Shown here piece by piece: positions 17,485 to 25,989 of a stretch of 64,000 bases of DNA. Source of the DNA: Rhodobacteraceae bacterium M385 (GTDB lineage: Bacteria; Pseudomonadota; Alphaproteobacteria; Rhodobacterales; Rhodobacteraceae). Every line of letters starts with the position of its first letter. The first letter of the stretch is position 1. The notes under the pieces were generated by a model. It was not told where the DNA came from, made no database searches, and was given only the letters and a program-made list of their open reading frames with translations. The stretch spans positions 1,302,001 through 1,366,000 of the forward strand of contig CP081102.1 of NCBI GenBank assembly GCA_025141835.1, written 5' to 3'. A program made the position numbers and the translations under genes.

Positions 17485-17705
17485 TAGTTTTCGCGAAATG
17501 AACGCGCGCTTTACATGTAAAATCCGTCAGTTAGCCGGATAAATTTCCTAGTTTTTCTCGTATCTGTAAAAAAAGTAACAGAATAAAATTTCACCCAAAC
17601 CCCCGCGTTGATAATTTTCTAGAGGGCTGCAACCTTCTGCGTGGGTAGTAATTACCCTCGCCTGGATTGGGAGGTCCGGGTCTTTCCACAGTTTAGGAGG
17701 AAGAC
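17485..17705 (+). promoter_or_regulatory. AT-rich leader of the branched-chain-type importer
   Basis: 221 bases, locally AT-rich between 17530 and 17630 in contrast to the GC-rich genes, so it probably contains the importer promoter. It holds a short palindrome GGGTA-N5-TACCC at 17643-17657 and a strong AGGAGG ribosome-binding site just before the ATG at 17706. Confidence 0.5.
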
Positions 17706-19082
17706 ATGTCGAAAGGTAACTTTACCCGTCGAAGCATGCTGAAAACAGGCGCCGCCTCTGGTGCGGCCCTGGCAGTTCCAACAATCTTCACCGGTCGCGT
17801 TTGGGCCGATGGCCATACGGGCTTCACCAACGCGCCGGGCGAAGGCTCGGTCACGCTTGGCTTCAACGTGCCACAGACCGGCGCTTATGCGGACGAAGGT
17901 GCAGACGAGCTGCGCGCGTTCCAACTGGCCGTTAAGCACCTGAACGGTGAAGGCGACGGCGGTATGCTGAACACCTTCTCGTCCAGCGCATTGGACGGCA
18001 CGGGTATCCTTGGCCGCCGGGTTGAGTACGTCACTGGCGACACGCAGACATCTTCCGACGCGGCACGGTCTTCGGCGCGCTCGATGATTGAACGCGATGG
18101 CGCGATCATGATTTCTGGCGGTTCGTCCTCGGGCGTTGCCATTGCGGTTCAGGGCCTGTGCCAAGACGCTGGCGTGATCTTCATGGCAGGTCTGACCCAC
18201 TCCAATGACACGACCGGTAAAGACCGTCGTGCCAACGGTTTCCGTCACTTCTTCAACACCGAGCAGTCTGGCCGTGCGCTGGCGCCGATCCTTGAAGCAG
18301 CCTACGGCACCGACCGTCGCGCCTATCATCTGACGGCGGACTACACTTGGGGTTGGTCGCAGCAGGGCTCCATGCAGACCTATACCGAGGCCATGGGTTG
18401 GGAAACGACCAACGCCGTTCTCACGCCAGTGGGCGCGGGCGACTTCTCGTCCTACATCACGCCAGTTGCCAACTCGGGTGCCGACGTTCTGATTTTGAAC
18501 CACTACGGTGGGGACATGGTCAACTCTTTGACTCAAGCGGTTCAGTTCGGTCTGCGCGATTTGCAGGTGGACGGGATCAACTTCGAGATCGTTGTGCCAC
18601 TGTATTCCGAGCTGATGGCACGCGGTGCGGGCAACAACATCGTCGGTATCCTTGGTTCCCAGAACTGGGACTGGAAGATCGAGAACGAGCGTGGCGACCG
18701 GTATGCAGGCACCAACGCCTTCGTTCAGTCCTTCGGCCAAGAATACGGCTTCCCACCCTCTCAGGCGGCGCAGACATGCTACGCGCAGACACTGCTTTAC
18801 GCAGATGCGGTTACCCGTGGCGGCAGCTTCAACCCCTGCTCTGTGGTCGAAGCCATGGAAGGGTTCGAGTTCGACGGTCTGGGCAACGGCCCAACATTGT
18901 ACCGTGCCGACGATCACCAGTGCTTCAAGGACGTGGTCGTTGTGCGGGGTAAAGAAAACCCCGAGAACGAATTCGATCTGGTGGAAATCGTGGACATCAC
19001 GTCGCGCGAAGATGCGACCTACGCCACCGACCACCCGGACTTCGCGGGCGGCGACTTGGGCACCTGTAACCCAGGCGCTTAA
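17706..19082 (+). CDS. Periplasmic substrate-binding protein, branched-chain amino acid/amide family, Tat-exported
   Basis: A 458-residue protein. The N-terminus FTRRSMLKTGAASGAALAVP is a twin-arginine signal (RRSML), so export is probably in folded form. The mature region has the Peripla_BP_6 fold with SVTLGFNVPQTGAYADEGAD (start of lobe 1), ISGGSSSGVAIAVQ and LTADYTWGWSQQGSMQ. The family binds branched-chain amino acids, urea, short amides, aromatic acids or other solutes. It has the strongest ribosome site of the window and is followed by hairpins before the permease genes, as is usual for abundantly made binding proteins. The ligand is unknown; neither the dehalogenase nor the sulfonate genes can be tied to it. 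Confidence 0.9.
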   Translation: MSKGNFTRRSMLKTGAASGAALAVPTIFTGRVWADGHTGFTNAPGEGSVTLGFNVPQTGAYADEGADELRAFQLAVKHLNGEGDGGMLNTFSSSALDGTGILGRRVEYVTGDTQTSSDAARSSARSMIERDGAIMISGGSSSGVAIAVQGLCQDAGVIFMAGLTHSNDTTGKDRRANGFRHFFNTEQSGRALAPILEAAYGTDRRAYHLTADYTWGWSQQGSMQTYTEAMGWETTNAVLTPVGAGDFSSYITPVANSGADVLILNHYGGDMVNSLTQAVQFGLRDLQVDGINFEIVVPLYSELMARGAGNNIVGILGSQNWDWKIENERGDRYAGTNAFVQSFGQEYGFPPSQAAQTCYAQTLLYADAVTRGGSFNPCSVVEAMEGFEFDGLGNGPTLYRADDHQCFKDVVVVRGKENPENEFDLVEIVDITSREDATYATDHPDFAGGDLGTCNPGA

Positions 19083-19147
19083 GGTGAAACAAACGTCGGG
19101 TCCCTGCCATGTGCAGGGGCCTGATGCCCTAACCCTCCTATACCATA

Positions 19148-19165
19148 GCCCGCAGCGATGCGGGC
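19148..19165. terminator. Stem-loop between binding-protein and permease genes
   Basis: GCCCGCA-GCGA-TGCGGGC, a 7-bp perfect stem with a tetraloop. A weaker CCCTG/CAGGG stem precedes it near 19100-19117 and a CCGCGC/GCGCGG pair follows at about 19177-19195. No T-run is present. It likely acts as an mRNA-stabilising or attenuating structure. Confidence 0.5.
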
Positions 19166-19231
19166 CCTCTGTGTAACCGCGCGTTAATAGGCGCGGCACT
19201 CATATTTACTGCCTACTGAACGGGGAAAGCC

Positions 19232-20263
19232 ATGGAAGCGATCATCCTACAAGTTCTTAACGGCCTGGATAAAGGGTCTGCCTACGCGCTAATCGCGCTT
19301 GGTTTGACCCTGATTTTCGGGACACTTGGTGTGGTGAACTTTGCTCACGGTGCCTTGTTCATGATGGGCGCCTTCGTCGCCGTGACGGTCAAGCGTGTGC
19401 TTGGCATTTCCTATGAGGTTGTGGATGAAACCCGGACCGACTTCCTAGGCAACCCGATGACCATCGACACGCCCTATGTGGTGTCTTGGTTCGGTGAAAC
19501 CGTGGGGAACGGCATGATAGATTGGGCGGTGCCCCTATCGGTGCTGATTGCGATCCCGATCATGGCGATCATCGGCGTGGTGATGGAGCGTGGCCTGATC
19601 AAGCACTTTTACAAACGTGCCCACGCGGACCAGATCCTTGTGACCTTCGGCCTCGCCATCGTGCTTCAGGAAATCATTAAAGCGTTCTACGGCGCGAACC
19701 CAATCCCGACCCCCGCGCCCGAGGCGTTCACCGGATCGTTTGATATCGGCGCGATGTTCGGCCTCGATCCGTTCACGATCATGTATCCGTACTGGCGCCT
19801 GATCTACTTTGCCTTCTCGGCAGTTATCATCGGCGCGGTCTTCGCCTTCCTCCAGTTCACCACCTTCGGCATGGTCGTCCGCGCCGGCATGGCGGACCGA
19901 GAGACGGTGGGCCTTCTGGGCATCGACATTGACCGCCGCTTCGTCATCATGTTCGCCATCGCCGCTATCGTGGCGGGCCTTGCGGGCGCGATGTATACGC
20001 CGATCTTGTCGCCCAACTATCACATCGGGATGGACTTTCTTGTGCTGTCCTTCGTGGTTGTTGTTGTGGGCGGCATGGGGTCACTACCCGGCGCTGTCGC
20101 CGCAGGGTTCCTGCTTGGCATCCTTCAGTCCTTTGCATCCATGTCGTGGATCATCGAACTTATCCCCGGCATCAATCAGGTGGTCATCTACCTCGTCGCC
20201 GTCATCGTACTTTTGACCCGTCCCCGTGGCCTGTTTGGCCGCAAGGGCGTCATGGAGGATTGA
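19232..20263 (+). CDS. Branched-chain-type ABC permease, LivH family
   Basis: A 343-residue membrane protein with about eight hydrophobic segments. The start LQVLNGLDKGSAYALIALGL and the following LIFGTLGVVNFAHGALFMMG are LivH hallmarks. The cytoplasmic loop TFGMVVRAGMADRETVGLLG and the late VVVVGGMGSLPGAVAAGFLLG block are also typical. An insertion at about residues 52-90 adds a hydrophilic loop between early helices. It forms a channel with the LivM-type permease encoded three bases downstream. Confidence 0.93.
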   Translation: MEAIILQVLNGLDKGSAYALIALGLTLIFGTLGVVNFAHGALFMMGAFVAVTVKRVLGISYEVVDETRTDFLGNPMTIDTPYVVSWFGETVGNGMIDWAVPLSVLIAIPIMAIIGVVMERGLIKHFYKRAHADQILVTFGLAIVLQEIIKAFYGANPIPTPAPEAFTGSFDIGAMFGLDPFTIMYPYWRLIYFAFSAVIIGAVFAFLQFTTFGMVVRAGMADRETVGLLGIDIDRRFVIMFAIAAIVAGLAGAMYTPILSPNYHIGMDFLVLSFVVVVVGGMGSLPGAVAAGFLLGILQSFASMSWIIELIPGINQVVIYLVAVIVLLTRPRGLFGRKGVMED

Positions 20264-20266
20264 TCA

Positions 20267-21466
20267 ATGCTTGGTTTGAACAAGAGTGATCTTCGACTGT
20301 TTCTTATCGTCGCTGCGATGATTGTCTTCGCCCCGTTCCTGTTGAACCCGTTCCCTGAATCGGTTGGCATGGCGCAGTTCAACGCGGGCTATCCTGATCT
20401 GATGCAAAAGCTGGTGATCTTCGGCATCTTCGCCGTGGGCTACAACATCCTGTTTGGTCTGACGGGCTATCTTTCCTTCGGCCACGCGGCATTTTTGGGC
20501 ATCGGCTCTTACGCCGGGGTCTGGACGATGAAACTGCTGACGGTGAATGTCCTTCCGGCGCTTATCATCTCGGTTGTCGTAGCGGGCCTGTTTGCCCTGC
20601 TGATCGGCTTCATCTCTTTGCGCCGCACGGGGATCTACTTCTCGATCCTGACGCTGGCCTTTGCGCAGATGTTCTACAGCCTTGCCTATTCGGTTCTGAC
20701 GCCGATCACGGGCGGTGAATCCAACCTGTCTCTGGCCCTCGACGATCCTCGGGTGCTGGACGGTGCGGCAAGTGGCACCGGCAACATCCCCTCCACCAAC
20801 CTGTTCGGGATCGAGATGCGCGATAGCCTGGAGCTGACCATGGGCGATTGGGCCTTCACGCTGAACATGGGCTACTACCTGAGTGGCTTTATCATGCTGG
20901 TCGCCTTCTATCTTGCGGTACGCCTGTTCCGCTCGCCCTTTGGCCTGATGCTGCGGGCGATCAAATCGAACCAGACCCGAATGAGCTATACGGGCCTGAA
21001 CCCCAAGCCCTACGCGCTGGCCGCCTTTGTGATCTCGGGCATGTATGCCGGTCTGGCCGGTGGACTGATGGTCGCCATGGACCCCATCGCGGGCGCCGAA
21101 CGGATGCTTTGGACCGCATCGGGTGAGGTGGTCTTGATGACAATCCTGGGCGGTGCCGGCACGTTGATCGGCCCAATTCTTGGGGCTGGGGTGATTGCTT
21201 ACCTCGAATCCATCATCTCGACGATCGGCTCGACTGTTCTGCACAACTGGTTCGGCGGTCTCCCAGAATGGCTGGAGAACACGCTGGTGAACATCATCTA
21301 TCCCTTCGTGGGCTCTGGCTGGCACCTGACCTTGGGCCTCGTGTTCATGCTGGTGGTGATCTTCTTGCCGGGCGGCATCGTTGAGGGCGGCAAACGGATT
21401 GGCGCGCTGTTCAGCCGCAAATCCCGTGATGGCGCAGATACCACTTCCGCGAAGTCGGGCGAATAG
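20267..21466 (+). CDS. Branched-chain-type ABC permease, LivM family
   Basis: A 399-residue membrane protein. Family blocks are YNILFGLTGYLSFGHAAFLG (residues 61-80), ISLRRTGIYFSILTLAFAQM and LRAIKSNQTRMSYTGLNP, ending with the ILGGAGTLIGPILGAGV segment. It contains a larger periplasmic insertion (about 145-200) than canonical LivM. It is co-transcribed with the LivH-type gene. The last 25 residues are hydrophilic and charged, probably a cytoplasmic tail. Confidence 0.93.
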   Translation: MLGLNKSDLRLFLIVAAMIVFAPFLLNPFPESVGMAQFNAGYPDLMQKLVIFGIFAVGYNILFGLTGYLSFGHAAFLGIGSYAGVWTMKLLTVNVLPALIISVVVAGLFALLIGFISLRRTGIYFSILTLAFAQMFYSLAYSVLTPITGGESNLSLALDDPRVLDGAASGTGNIPSTNLFGIEMRDSLELTMGDWAFTLNMGYYLSGFIMLVAFYLAVRLFRSPFGLMLRAIKSNQTRMSYTGLNPKPYALAAFVISGMYAGLAGGLMVAMDPIAGAERMLWTASGEVVLMTILGGAGTLIGPILGAGVIAYLESIISTIGSTVLHNWFGGLPEWLENTLVNIIYPFVGSGWHLTLGLVFMLVVIFLPGGIVEGGKRIGALFSRKSRDGADTTSAKSGE

Positions 21467-21477
21467 GAGCGAAGACG

Positions 21478-22236
21478 ATGGGAATGCTTGAAGTAGAAGG
21501 CGTGAACAAACGCTTCGGAGGTCTCCAAGCCTTGGGGAACGTAAACCTCAACGTGGAAGAAGGCAGTTGCCACGCGATCATCGGCCCCAACGGGGCCGGT
21601 AAATCGACGCTTCTCAACGTGCTGGTGGGGAAATTGATCCCCGACAGCGGGACAGTGATGTTCGACGGCAAGCCGGTGCTGGGGCGCAAACCCCATGAGA
21701 TCAACCAGATGGGCATCAGCCGCGTCTTCCAAACGCCCGAGATCTTTGCCGATCAAACGGTGCTGGAAAACGTGCTGATCCCCTGCTTTGCCGGCCGCGA
21801 CGGGTCGTTCCGGATGCGTGCCTACGAATCCATCGGCCAAGAGACCGACATTCTGGCGCAAGCGATGGAGATGTTGCGCGAAGTCGACATGCACAAAAAG
21901 ACAGAGATGCTCGCAGGCTCTCTGTCACGGGGCGACAAACGGCGGCTGGAAATGGCCATGTCATTGGTGCAAAACCCGCGGCTTCTGCTGCTTGATGAGC
22001 CGACGGCGGGCATGGCTCGGGCCGATACCAACAACACGATCGAGCTGCTGAAAGAGATCCGCAAAACCCGCAACATCACCATGGCGATCATCGAGCATGA
22101 CATGCACGTGGTCTTCAGCCTTGCCGACAGGATCACCGTCTTGGCCCAGGGCACGCCGCTGGTTGAAGACACCCCAGAGAACATCAAGGGCCACCCGAAA
22201 GTACGCGAAGCATATCTGGGCGATGCGCAGGTTTAA
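21478..22236 (+). CDS. ABC transporter ATP-binding protein, LivG family
   Basis: A 252-residue ATPase. Walker A is GPNGAGKSTLLNV, the family insert is ISRVFQTPEIFADQTVLENV, the signature is LSRGDKRRLEMAMSL, Walker B is LLLLDEPTAGMARAD and the H-loop is IIEHDMHVVFSLADR. The signature reads LSRGDKR instead of LSxGxQR, a variant also seen in the urea/amide branch of this family, so this is unlikely to be a pure leucine importer. The C-terminus carries the LivG-type GHPKVREAYLG tail. Confidence 0.92.
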   Translation: MGMLEVEGVNKRFGGLQALGNVNLNVEEGSCHAIIGPNGAGKSTLLNVLVGKLIPDSGTVMFDGKPVLGRKPHEINQMGISRVFQTPEIFADQTVLENVLIPCFAGRDGSFRMRAYESIGQETDILAQAMEMLREVDMHKKTEMLAGSLSRGDKRRLEMAMSLVQNPRLLLLDEPTAGMARADTNNTIELLKEIRKTRNITMAIIEHDMHVVFSLADRITVLAQGTPLVEDTPENIKGHPKVREAYLGDAQV

Positions 22237-22284
22237 CCTGCCGTTGCACCCGTTGCCCGTCCTTGCGCTGATCGGAGATCACAC

Positions 22285-23040
22285 ATGACCACCACGTCCA
22301 CATTTGACCCCAACGCCAACCACGCCGCCACCGCGCCCGCGTTTTTGTCGGTCTGGAATATTGATGCGTATTATGGCGAAAGCTACATCGTCCAAGGCGT
22401 AAGCTTCAACGTCCACGAGGGCGAGATTCTGGCTCTTCTTGGGCGCAACGGGGCGGGCAAAACGTCGACCCTGCGCGCGATCGCCCGCGTCGATGACCCC
22501 GAGGTTCGCCACGGAGAAATCTGGTTGGATCACAAGCCATTGCACCAGATGAAAAGCCACCAGGCCGCCGCCGCAGGCGTAGCCTTGGTGCCCGAAGACC
22601 GCCGCATCATCCCCGGCCTGACGGTGGAAGAGAACCTGAAACTGGCGCAGATCGCGCCGCCTGTGGGCTGGTCCCTAGAGCGCATCTACGAGTTATTCCC
22701 CCGCCTGGAGGAACGCCGCAAACAAGAAGGCGTGACCCTCTCCGGCGGTGAACAACAGATGCTGGCCATCGCTCGCGCCTTGGCTCGGGACATCAAAATC
22801 CTGCTTCTTGATGAACCCTACGAGGGCCTCGCCCCCGTCATCGTTCAGGAAATCGCCCGCACGCTGAACCTGATCCGCGACCAGGGGATCACGACGATCA
22901 TCGTCGAGCAAAACGCCGTGGCCGCCCTGAAACTGGCGGACCGTGCCGTTATTCTGGATACCGGCAGTGTCGTCTTTGATGGCGATGCGAAGGAAGTTCT
23001 GGAAAATCAGGCGCTTCGCGAAGAATATCTCGCAATCTAA
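22285..23040 (+). CDS. ABC transporter ATP-binding protein, LivF family
   Basis: A 251-residue ATPase with Walker A GRNGAGKTSTLRAI, Q-loop region ALVPEDRRIIPGLTVEENL, signature LSGGEQQMLAIARAL, Walker B ILLLDEPYEGLAPVI and H-loop IIVEQNAVAALKLADRA. The VPEDRRIIPGLTVEENL block identifies LivF/UrtE-type partners. It has an N-terminal extension of about 25 residues (Thr- and Ala-rich) before the ATPase core, and a later start is possible. It is the last gene of the importer and is followed by a conserved motif and a strong hairpin. Confidence 0.92.
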   Translation: MTTTSTFDPNANHAATAPAFLSVWNIDAYYGESYIVQGVSFNVHEGEILALLGRNGAGKTSTLRAIARVDDPEVRHGEIWLDHKPLHQMKSHQAAAAGVALVPEDRRIIPGLTVEENLKLAQIAPPVGWSLERIYELFPRLEERRKQEGVTLSGGEQQMLAIARALARDIKILLLDEPYEGLAPVIVQEIARTLNLIRDQGITTIIVEQNAVAALKLADRAVILDTGSVVFDGDAKEVLENQALREEYLAI

Positions 23041-23144
23041 GCCGCTCAAAATCCCGCCCGCCCCCGCGTAACACCCCGCGCGGGGCGCGCGCGCACTTTC
23101 CACACGTCGTCCCCGCGCGCGCTTGCTACTTTCGCGCGCCGCTC

Positions 23145-23171
23145 CCCCCTTCATCTTGGCCAATACAACTC
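23145..23171 (+). repeat. Copy 1 of a recurring 3' motif (CTTCATCTTGGC...AATACA)
   Basis: One of four copies in this window of a conserved 27-29-base motif. Here it lies about 100 bases after the last importer gene, in the same orientation, and is followed within 8 bases by a GC hairpin. The other copies are at 43532-43560, 44902-44930 and 51791-51819 on the minus strand. Confidence 0.7.
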
Positions 23172-23178
23172 AAGAACA

Positions 23179-23207
23179 CCGCCCACCCCCATCGTGACGG
23201 TGGGCGG
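23179..23207. terminator. Bidirectional terminator between importer operon and lacI
   Basis: A perfect 9-bp stem CCGCCCACC / GGTGGGCGG with an 11-base loop between two convergent genes. It can serve both the importer (plus) and the LacI gene (minus). The T-tract is poor, as is usual in GC-rich alphaproteobacteria. Confidence 0.75.
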
Positions 23208-23237
23208 TCGTCCCCCCCCTTGATGGCCTTTCCCACC

Positions 23238-24260
23238 CTAAACCGGCGGCGGCCCCAAACTGTCACGAAGTCGAAGGTCAGCCGTCAGCTCTTCTGCGAC
23301 AACTTCCCCCTCCCCATTCAAATAACCGATCAGCGCAGCGGCTGCTTTGCGCCCCATCTCTCGGTGCGGGACATGGACGGTGGATAGCTTTGGGAAGGCC
23401 ACCTGCGCCAATTCGATATCGTCGAACCCGGTGATCGACACGTCGCGTGGCACCACTAACCCCATCTCTCTGGCGCGGTTCAACGCACCGACGGCCAATA
23501 CGTCATTGCCGCATAGAACGGCTGTGGGCCGGGTGCTGGCCTGCATCAACTGGGTGAATGCCTCTGCCCCGTTCTCAATGCCGTAATTTGTCTCGACCAC
23601 GGGCAAGGTCATGTCGCACAGCCCTGCGTCGCGCAGGGCATCGCGCACACCGTCCAAGCGCGCGCCCGCGCGGTCATTGGTGGCAGTATGCGCCGAAATC
23701 ATCGCCAAGCGTCGATGGCCCAGGCGCAAGACCTCTCGTGCCATCGCGCCCATGGAGACACGGTTGTTGAACCCGATGGACGGTCGTGCGCCGTCCGGGT
23801 CGAAAGCCCATGTGATCAACGTCGGCACTTGCTGCGCTTCTAGGAACTGGTAGACCTCCGGGGCGCGCCGGTGTCCCACCAACAACAACGCATCGGCGCC
23901 GCGCGCCACGAGCGAGCGGATTTGACTTTCCTCCAAATCCGCCCTGTACGAAGAGCTGGCCACCAGAAGTGTATAGCCATTCTCGTTTAGCTCCTCCTGA
24001 AACGCCTGAATGCCGCGGGCGAAGATGGCGTTTTCCATTGTGGGGATGATCGCGCCGATAGTGTTGGTGCGTTGCGCAGCCATCGCGCGGGCGCCAAAAT
24101 TGGGGGAATAGCCAAGCTCTGCGATGGCGCTCATCACCTTATCGCGGGTTTTCTCCGACACTTGGCTGGGAAAGTTCAAGCACCGAGACACCGTCGCGGT
24201 CGAATAGCCGGATAGCTTTGCCACATCATGAAGCGTCGGGGTGGGGCGGGGCGGGGTCAT
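23238..24260 (-). CDS. LacI-family transcriptional regulator of the sulfonate-type cluster
   Basis: About 340 residues from ATG 24260. The LacI helix-turn-helix is at residues 9-35 (TLHDVAKLSGYSTATVSRCL) with the minor-groove hinge following (SPNFGARAMAAQ). A periplasmic-binding-like sensor domain covers the rest (IGAIIPTMENAIFARGIQAFQEEL, then FDDIELAQVAFPKLSTVHVPH). This arrangement is that of GntR-like LacI regulators, which respond to sugar acids or similar anions. It diverges from the HpsN-like gene with tandem operator-like repeats between them, so it probably represses that operon and itself. A longer reading frame to 24458 runs through the repeats and is not credible. Confidence 0.9.
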   Translation of the reverse strand: MTPPRPTPTLHDVAKLSGYSTATVSRCLNFPSQVSEKTRDKVMSAIAELGYSPNFGARAMAAQRTNTIGAIIPTMENAIFARGIQAFQEELNENGYTLLVASSSYRADLEESQIRSLVARGADALLLVGHRRAPEVYQFLEAQQVPTLITWAFDPDGARPSIGFNNRVSMGAMAREVLRLGHRRLAMISAHTATNDRAGARLDGVRDALRDAGLCDMTLPVVETNYGIENGAEAFTQLMQASTRPTAVLCGNDVLAVGALNRAREMGLVVPRDVSITGFDDIELAQVAFPKLSTVHVPHREMGRKAAAALIGYLNGEGEVVAEELTADLRLRDSLGPPPV

Positions 24261-24298
24261 CAGGCGTGTCACCTTAAGGTCATTGCCCGTCGCGCGCA

Positions 24299-24367
24299 AA
24301 TGTAAAGGCTTGCAGACCTGCAATGTAAAGGCTTGCAGACCTGCAATGTAAAGGCTTACAAAGCTGT
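24299..24367. promoter_or_regulatory. Three tandem 23-bp repeats containing LacI-type palindromes
   Basis: Units at 24299-24321 and 24322-24344 are identical; 24345-24367 matches the first half and diverges at its end. Each complete unit carries the palindrome TTGCAG-AC-CTGCAA (24310-24323 and 24333-24346), plus a TGTAA-N4-TTGCA arm; the third unit has a perfect TGTAA-N4-TTACA. The array lies 39 bases from the lacI start and 85 bases from the HpsN-like start, so it is the likely operator. Confidence 0.7.
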
Positions 24368-24451
24368 AGATGAAACCGAACACCTCGCGCGCAGCTCGCC
24401 CGTTGCCGCTTCCGCGCCATAGGGCCTCCGCCAGCAATAGGATGTCGTGAC

Positions 24452-25759
24452 GTGACAAGAGAATACCTGAAGAAAGCGCCGCTCACCTCTGCGTCAGATG
24501 CGTCCGACGTGCAGGAGACCGTGCGCACAATCTTGGCAGAGATCGAGGCAGGCGGAGACGACAAAGCGCGCGAATATGCTGCGAAATTCGATAAATACGA
24601 CGGCAATATCATCCTCACCAAGGAAGAGATCGCTGCCGCCAGCGCCTTGGTTCCAGCCAAACTGAAAGCCGATATCCAGTTCGCCCACGACAACGTGCGT
24701 CGCTTTGCGTTGGCCCAAAAAGCCACCGTCAGCGATGTGGAGGTCGAGGTCGTTCCGGGCCTCATCGCCGGGCAAAAGGCGATTCCGGTGGATGCGGCAG
24801 GCTGCTATGTGCCGGGCGGGCGCTACAGCCATATCGCCAGCGCCATCATGACCGTGACAACTGCTAAGGTCGCGGGGTGCAAGCATACTATCGCAACCTC
24901 TCCGCCACGCCCCAGCATCGGAGTGGCCCCGGCCATTGTCTATGCGGCCCATATCTGTGGCGCGGATACGATTATGGCGCTGGGGGGGGTGCAGGGGATA
25001 GCGGCGATGACCTTTGGTCTTTTCGGACTGCCAAAGGCCAACATTCTTGTGGGGCCCGGGAACCAGTTTGTGGCCGAGGCCAAGCGCCACTTGTTTGGGC
25101 GTGTGGGTATAGACATGATCGCCGGGCCGACCGATAGCTTGATCCTTGCTGACCGCTCCGCTGATCCCCATGTGGTAGCCACCGACCTCGTCAGTCAAGC
25201 CGAGCATGGCTATAACTCTCCGGTCTGGCTGGTCACTGATGACAAGGCGCTGGCCGAAGATGTCATGGCCCGTATCCCCGCTTTGATCGATGATCTGCCA
25301 GAGGTGAACCGGGAAAACGCCGCCGCCGCATGGCGCGATTACGCAGAGGTCATCATCTGCGCGGATCGCGAAGATATGGCCGCCTGTTCCGACGAATATG
25401 CCCCCGAGCATTTGACGGTGCAGGCCGAGGACTTGGCTTGGTGGAAAGGCCGCCTCAGCTGCTATGGCTCCTTGTTCTTGGGCGAGGAAACGACAGTGGC
25501 TTACGGCGACAAGGCATCGGGAACCAACCATGTTTTGCCCACTTCGGGCGCGGCCAGCTACACCGGCGGGTTGTCGGTTCATAAGTACATGAAAATCGTG
25601 ACATGGCAGCAGGCGACCCGCGAAGGCTCGCGCGATGTGGCGATTGCTACCGCGCGGATTTCGCGACTTGAGGGGATGGAGGGACATGCCCGTTCAGCCG
25701 ATGTGCGATTGGCCAAATACTTCCCCGACGAAGCCTTCGATCTGTCCTCAAATGCTTAA
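24452..25759 (+). CDS. hpsN: Histidinol-dehydrogenase-family enzyme, probable sulfopropanediol 3-dehydrogenase
   Basis: A 435-residue member of the HisD family. Zinc and catalytic residues are visible: SQAEHG (Gln and His ligands), YAPEHL (catalytic Glu-His), GDKASGTNHVLPT (Asp ligand) and GLSVHKYMK (His ligand). The substrate-side segment is GCYVPGGRYSHIASAIMTV, unlike the biosynthetic GxYVPGGxAxYPS form. No histidine genes are near, and the context (LacI, dehydrogenases, sulfopyruvate decarboxylase) points to the HpsN subgroup, which oxidises 2,3-dihydroxypropane-1-sulfonate to sulfolactate with NAD. The start is a GTG at 24452 with AGGA nine bases upstream. The family is certain; the sulfonate role is inferred from context. 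Confidence 0.7.
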   Translation: MTREYLKKAPLTSASDASDVQETVRTILAEIEAGGDDKAREYAAKFDKYDGNIILTKEEIAAASALVPAKLKADIQFAHDNVRRFALAQKATVSDVEVEVVPGLIAGQKAIPVDAAGCYVPGGRYSHIASAIMTVTTAKVAGCKHTIATSPPRPSIGVAPAIVYAAHICGADTIMALGGVQGIAAMTFGLFGLPKANILVGPGNQFVAEAKRHLFGRVGIDMIAGPTDSLILADRSADPHVVATDLVSQAEHGYNSPVWLVTDDKALAEDVMARIPALIDDLPEVNRENAAAAWRDYAEVIICADREDMAACSDEYAPEHLTVQAEDLAWWKGRLSCYGSLFLGEETTVAYGDKASGTNHVLPTSGAASYTGGLSVHKYMKIVTWQQATREGSRDVAIATARISRLEGMEGHARSADVRLAKYFPDEAFDLSSNA

Positions 25760-25989
25760 TGCTGGCACCCTTGGCCAATGCCATCGGCCCGGGCTTTTTC
25801 CCGACAGAGTTGACGGGGCCGTTATTCTCGGCCCCCAATCACGTCGCGCGGAATGCCGCGCAGACTTGCGTGGGGCGCAATGGAGCGATGGAAGACATTG
25901 ACGGCCCGCTGCTTTTCCTGTGTTCAGGGGCCGCATCGTACGTGACGGGACAAGTCCTGATGGTTGACGGGGGATATACAGCGAAATGA
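25759..25989 (+). pseudogene. C-terminal remnant of a short-chain dehydrogenase
   Basis: 76 codons encode only the last third of an SDR enzyme: NAIGPGFFPTELT followed by EDIDGPLLFLCS and SYVTGQVLMVDGGYTAK, the standard SDR C-terminus. The Rossmann TGxxxGxG motif and the catalytic Ser-Tyr-Lys are missing and not encoded upstream, because the frame begins inside the stop codon of the HpsN-like gene (TAATG). An internal deletion of about 170-180 codons is the simplest explanation. The position, between hpsN-like and a zinc alcohol dehydrogenase, is where HpsO, an SDR, would be expected. The fragment could still be translated but cannot be a working dehydrogenase. Confidence 0.8.

Noticed and set aside
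17652..19199. 515-residue minus-strand open frame opposite the Tat-exported binding protein
   Set aside because: The plus-strand gene has a signal peptide, family motifs and a strong ribosome site; the antisense frame shows none.
17706..23040. Importer for the sulfonate cluster
   Set aside because: It is convergent with the LacI gene, has its own promoter region and ends with a terminator, so there is no sequence evidence linking it to the hps-like operon.
24299..24367. Short tandem repeats as a possible CRISPR array
   Set aside because: The units are directly adjacent without spacers and contain LacI-type palindromes; no cas genes are present.
24452..25759. Genuine histidine-biosynthesis hisD
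   Set aside because: No his genes nearby, LacI-controlled catabolic neighbours, and the substrate-side segment differs from biosynthetic HisD. Not fully excluded without a phylogeny.
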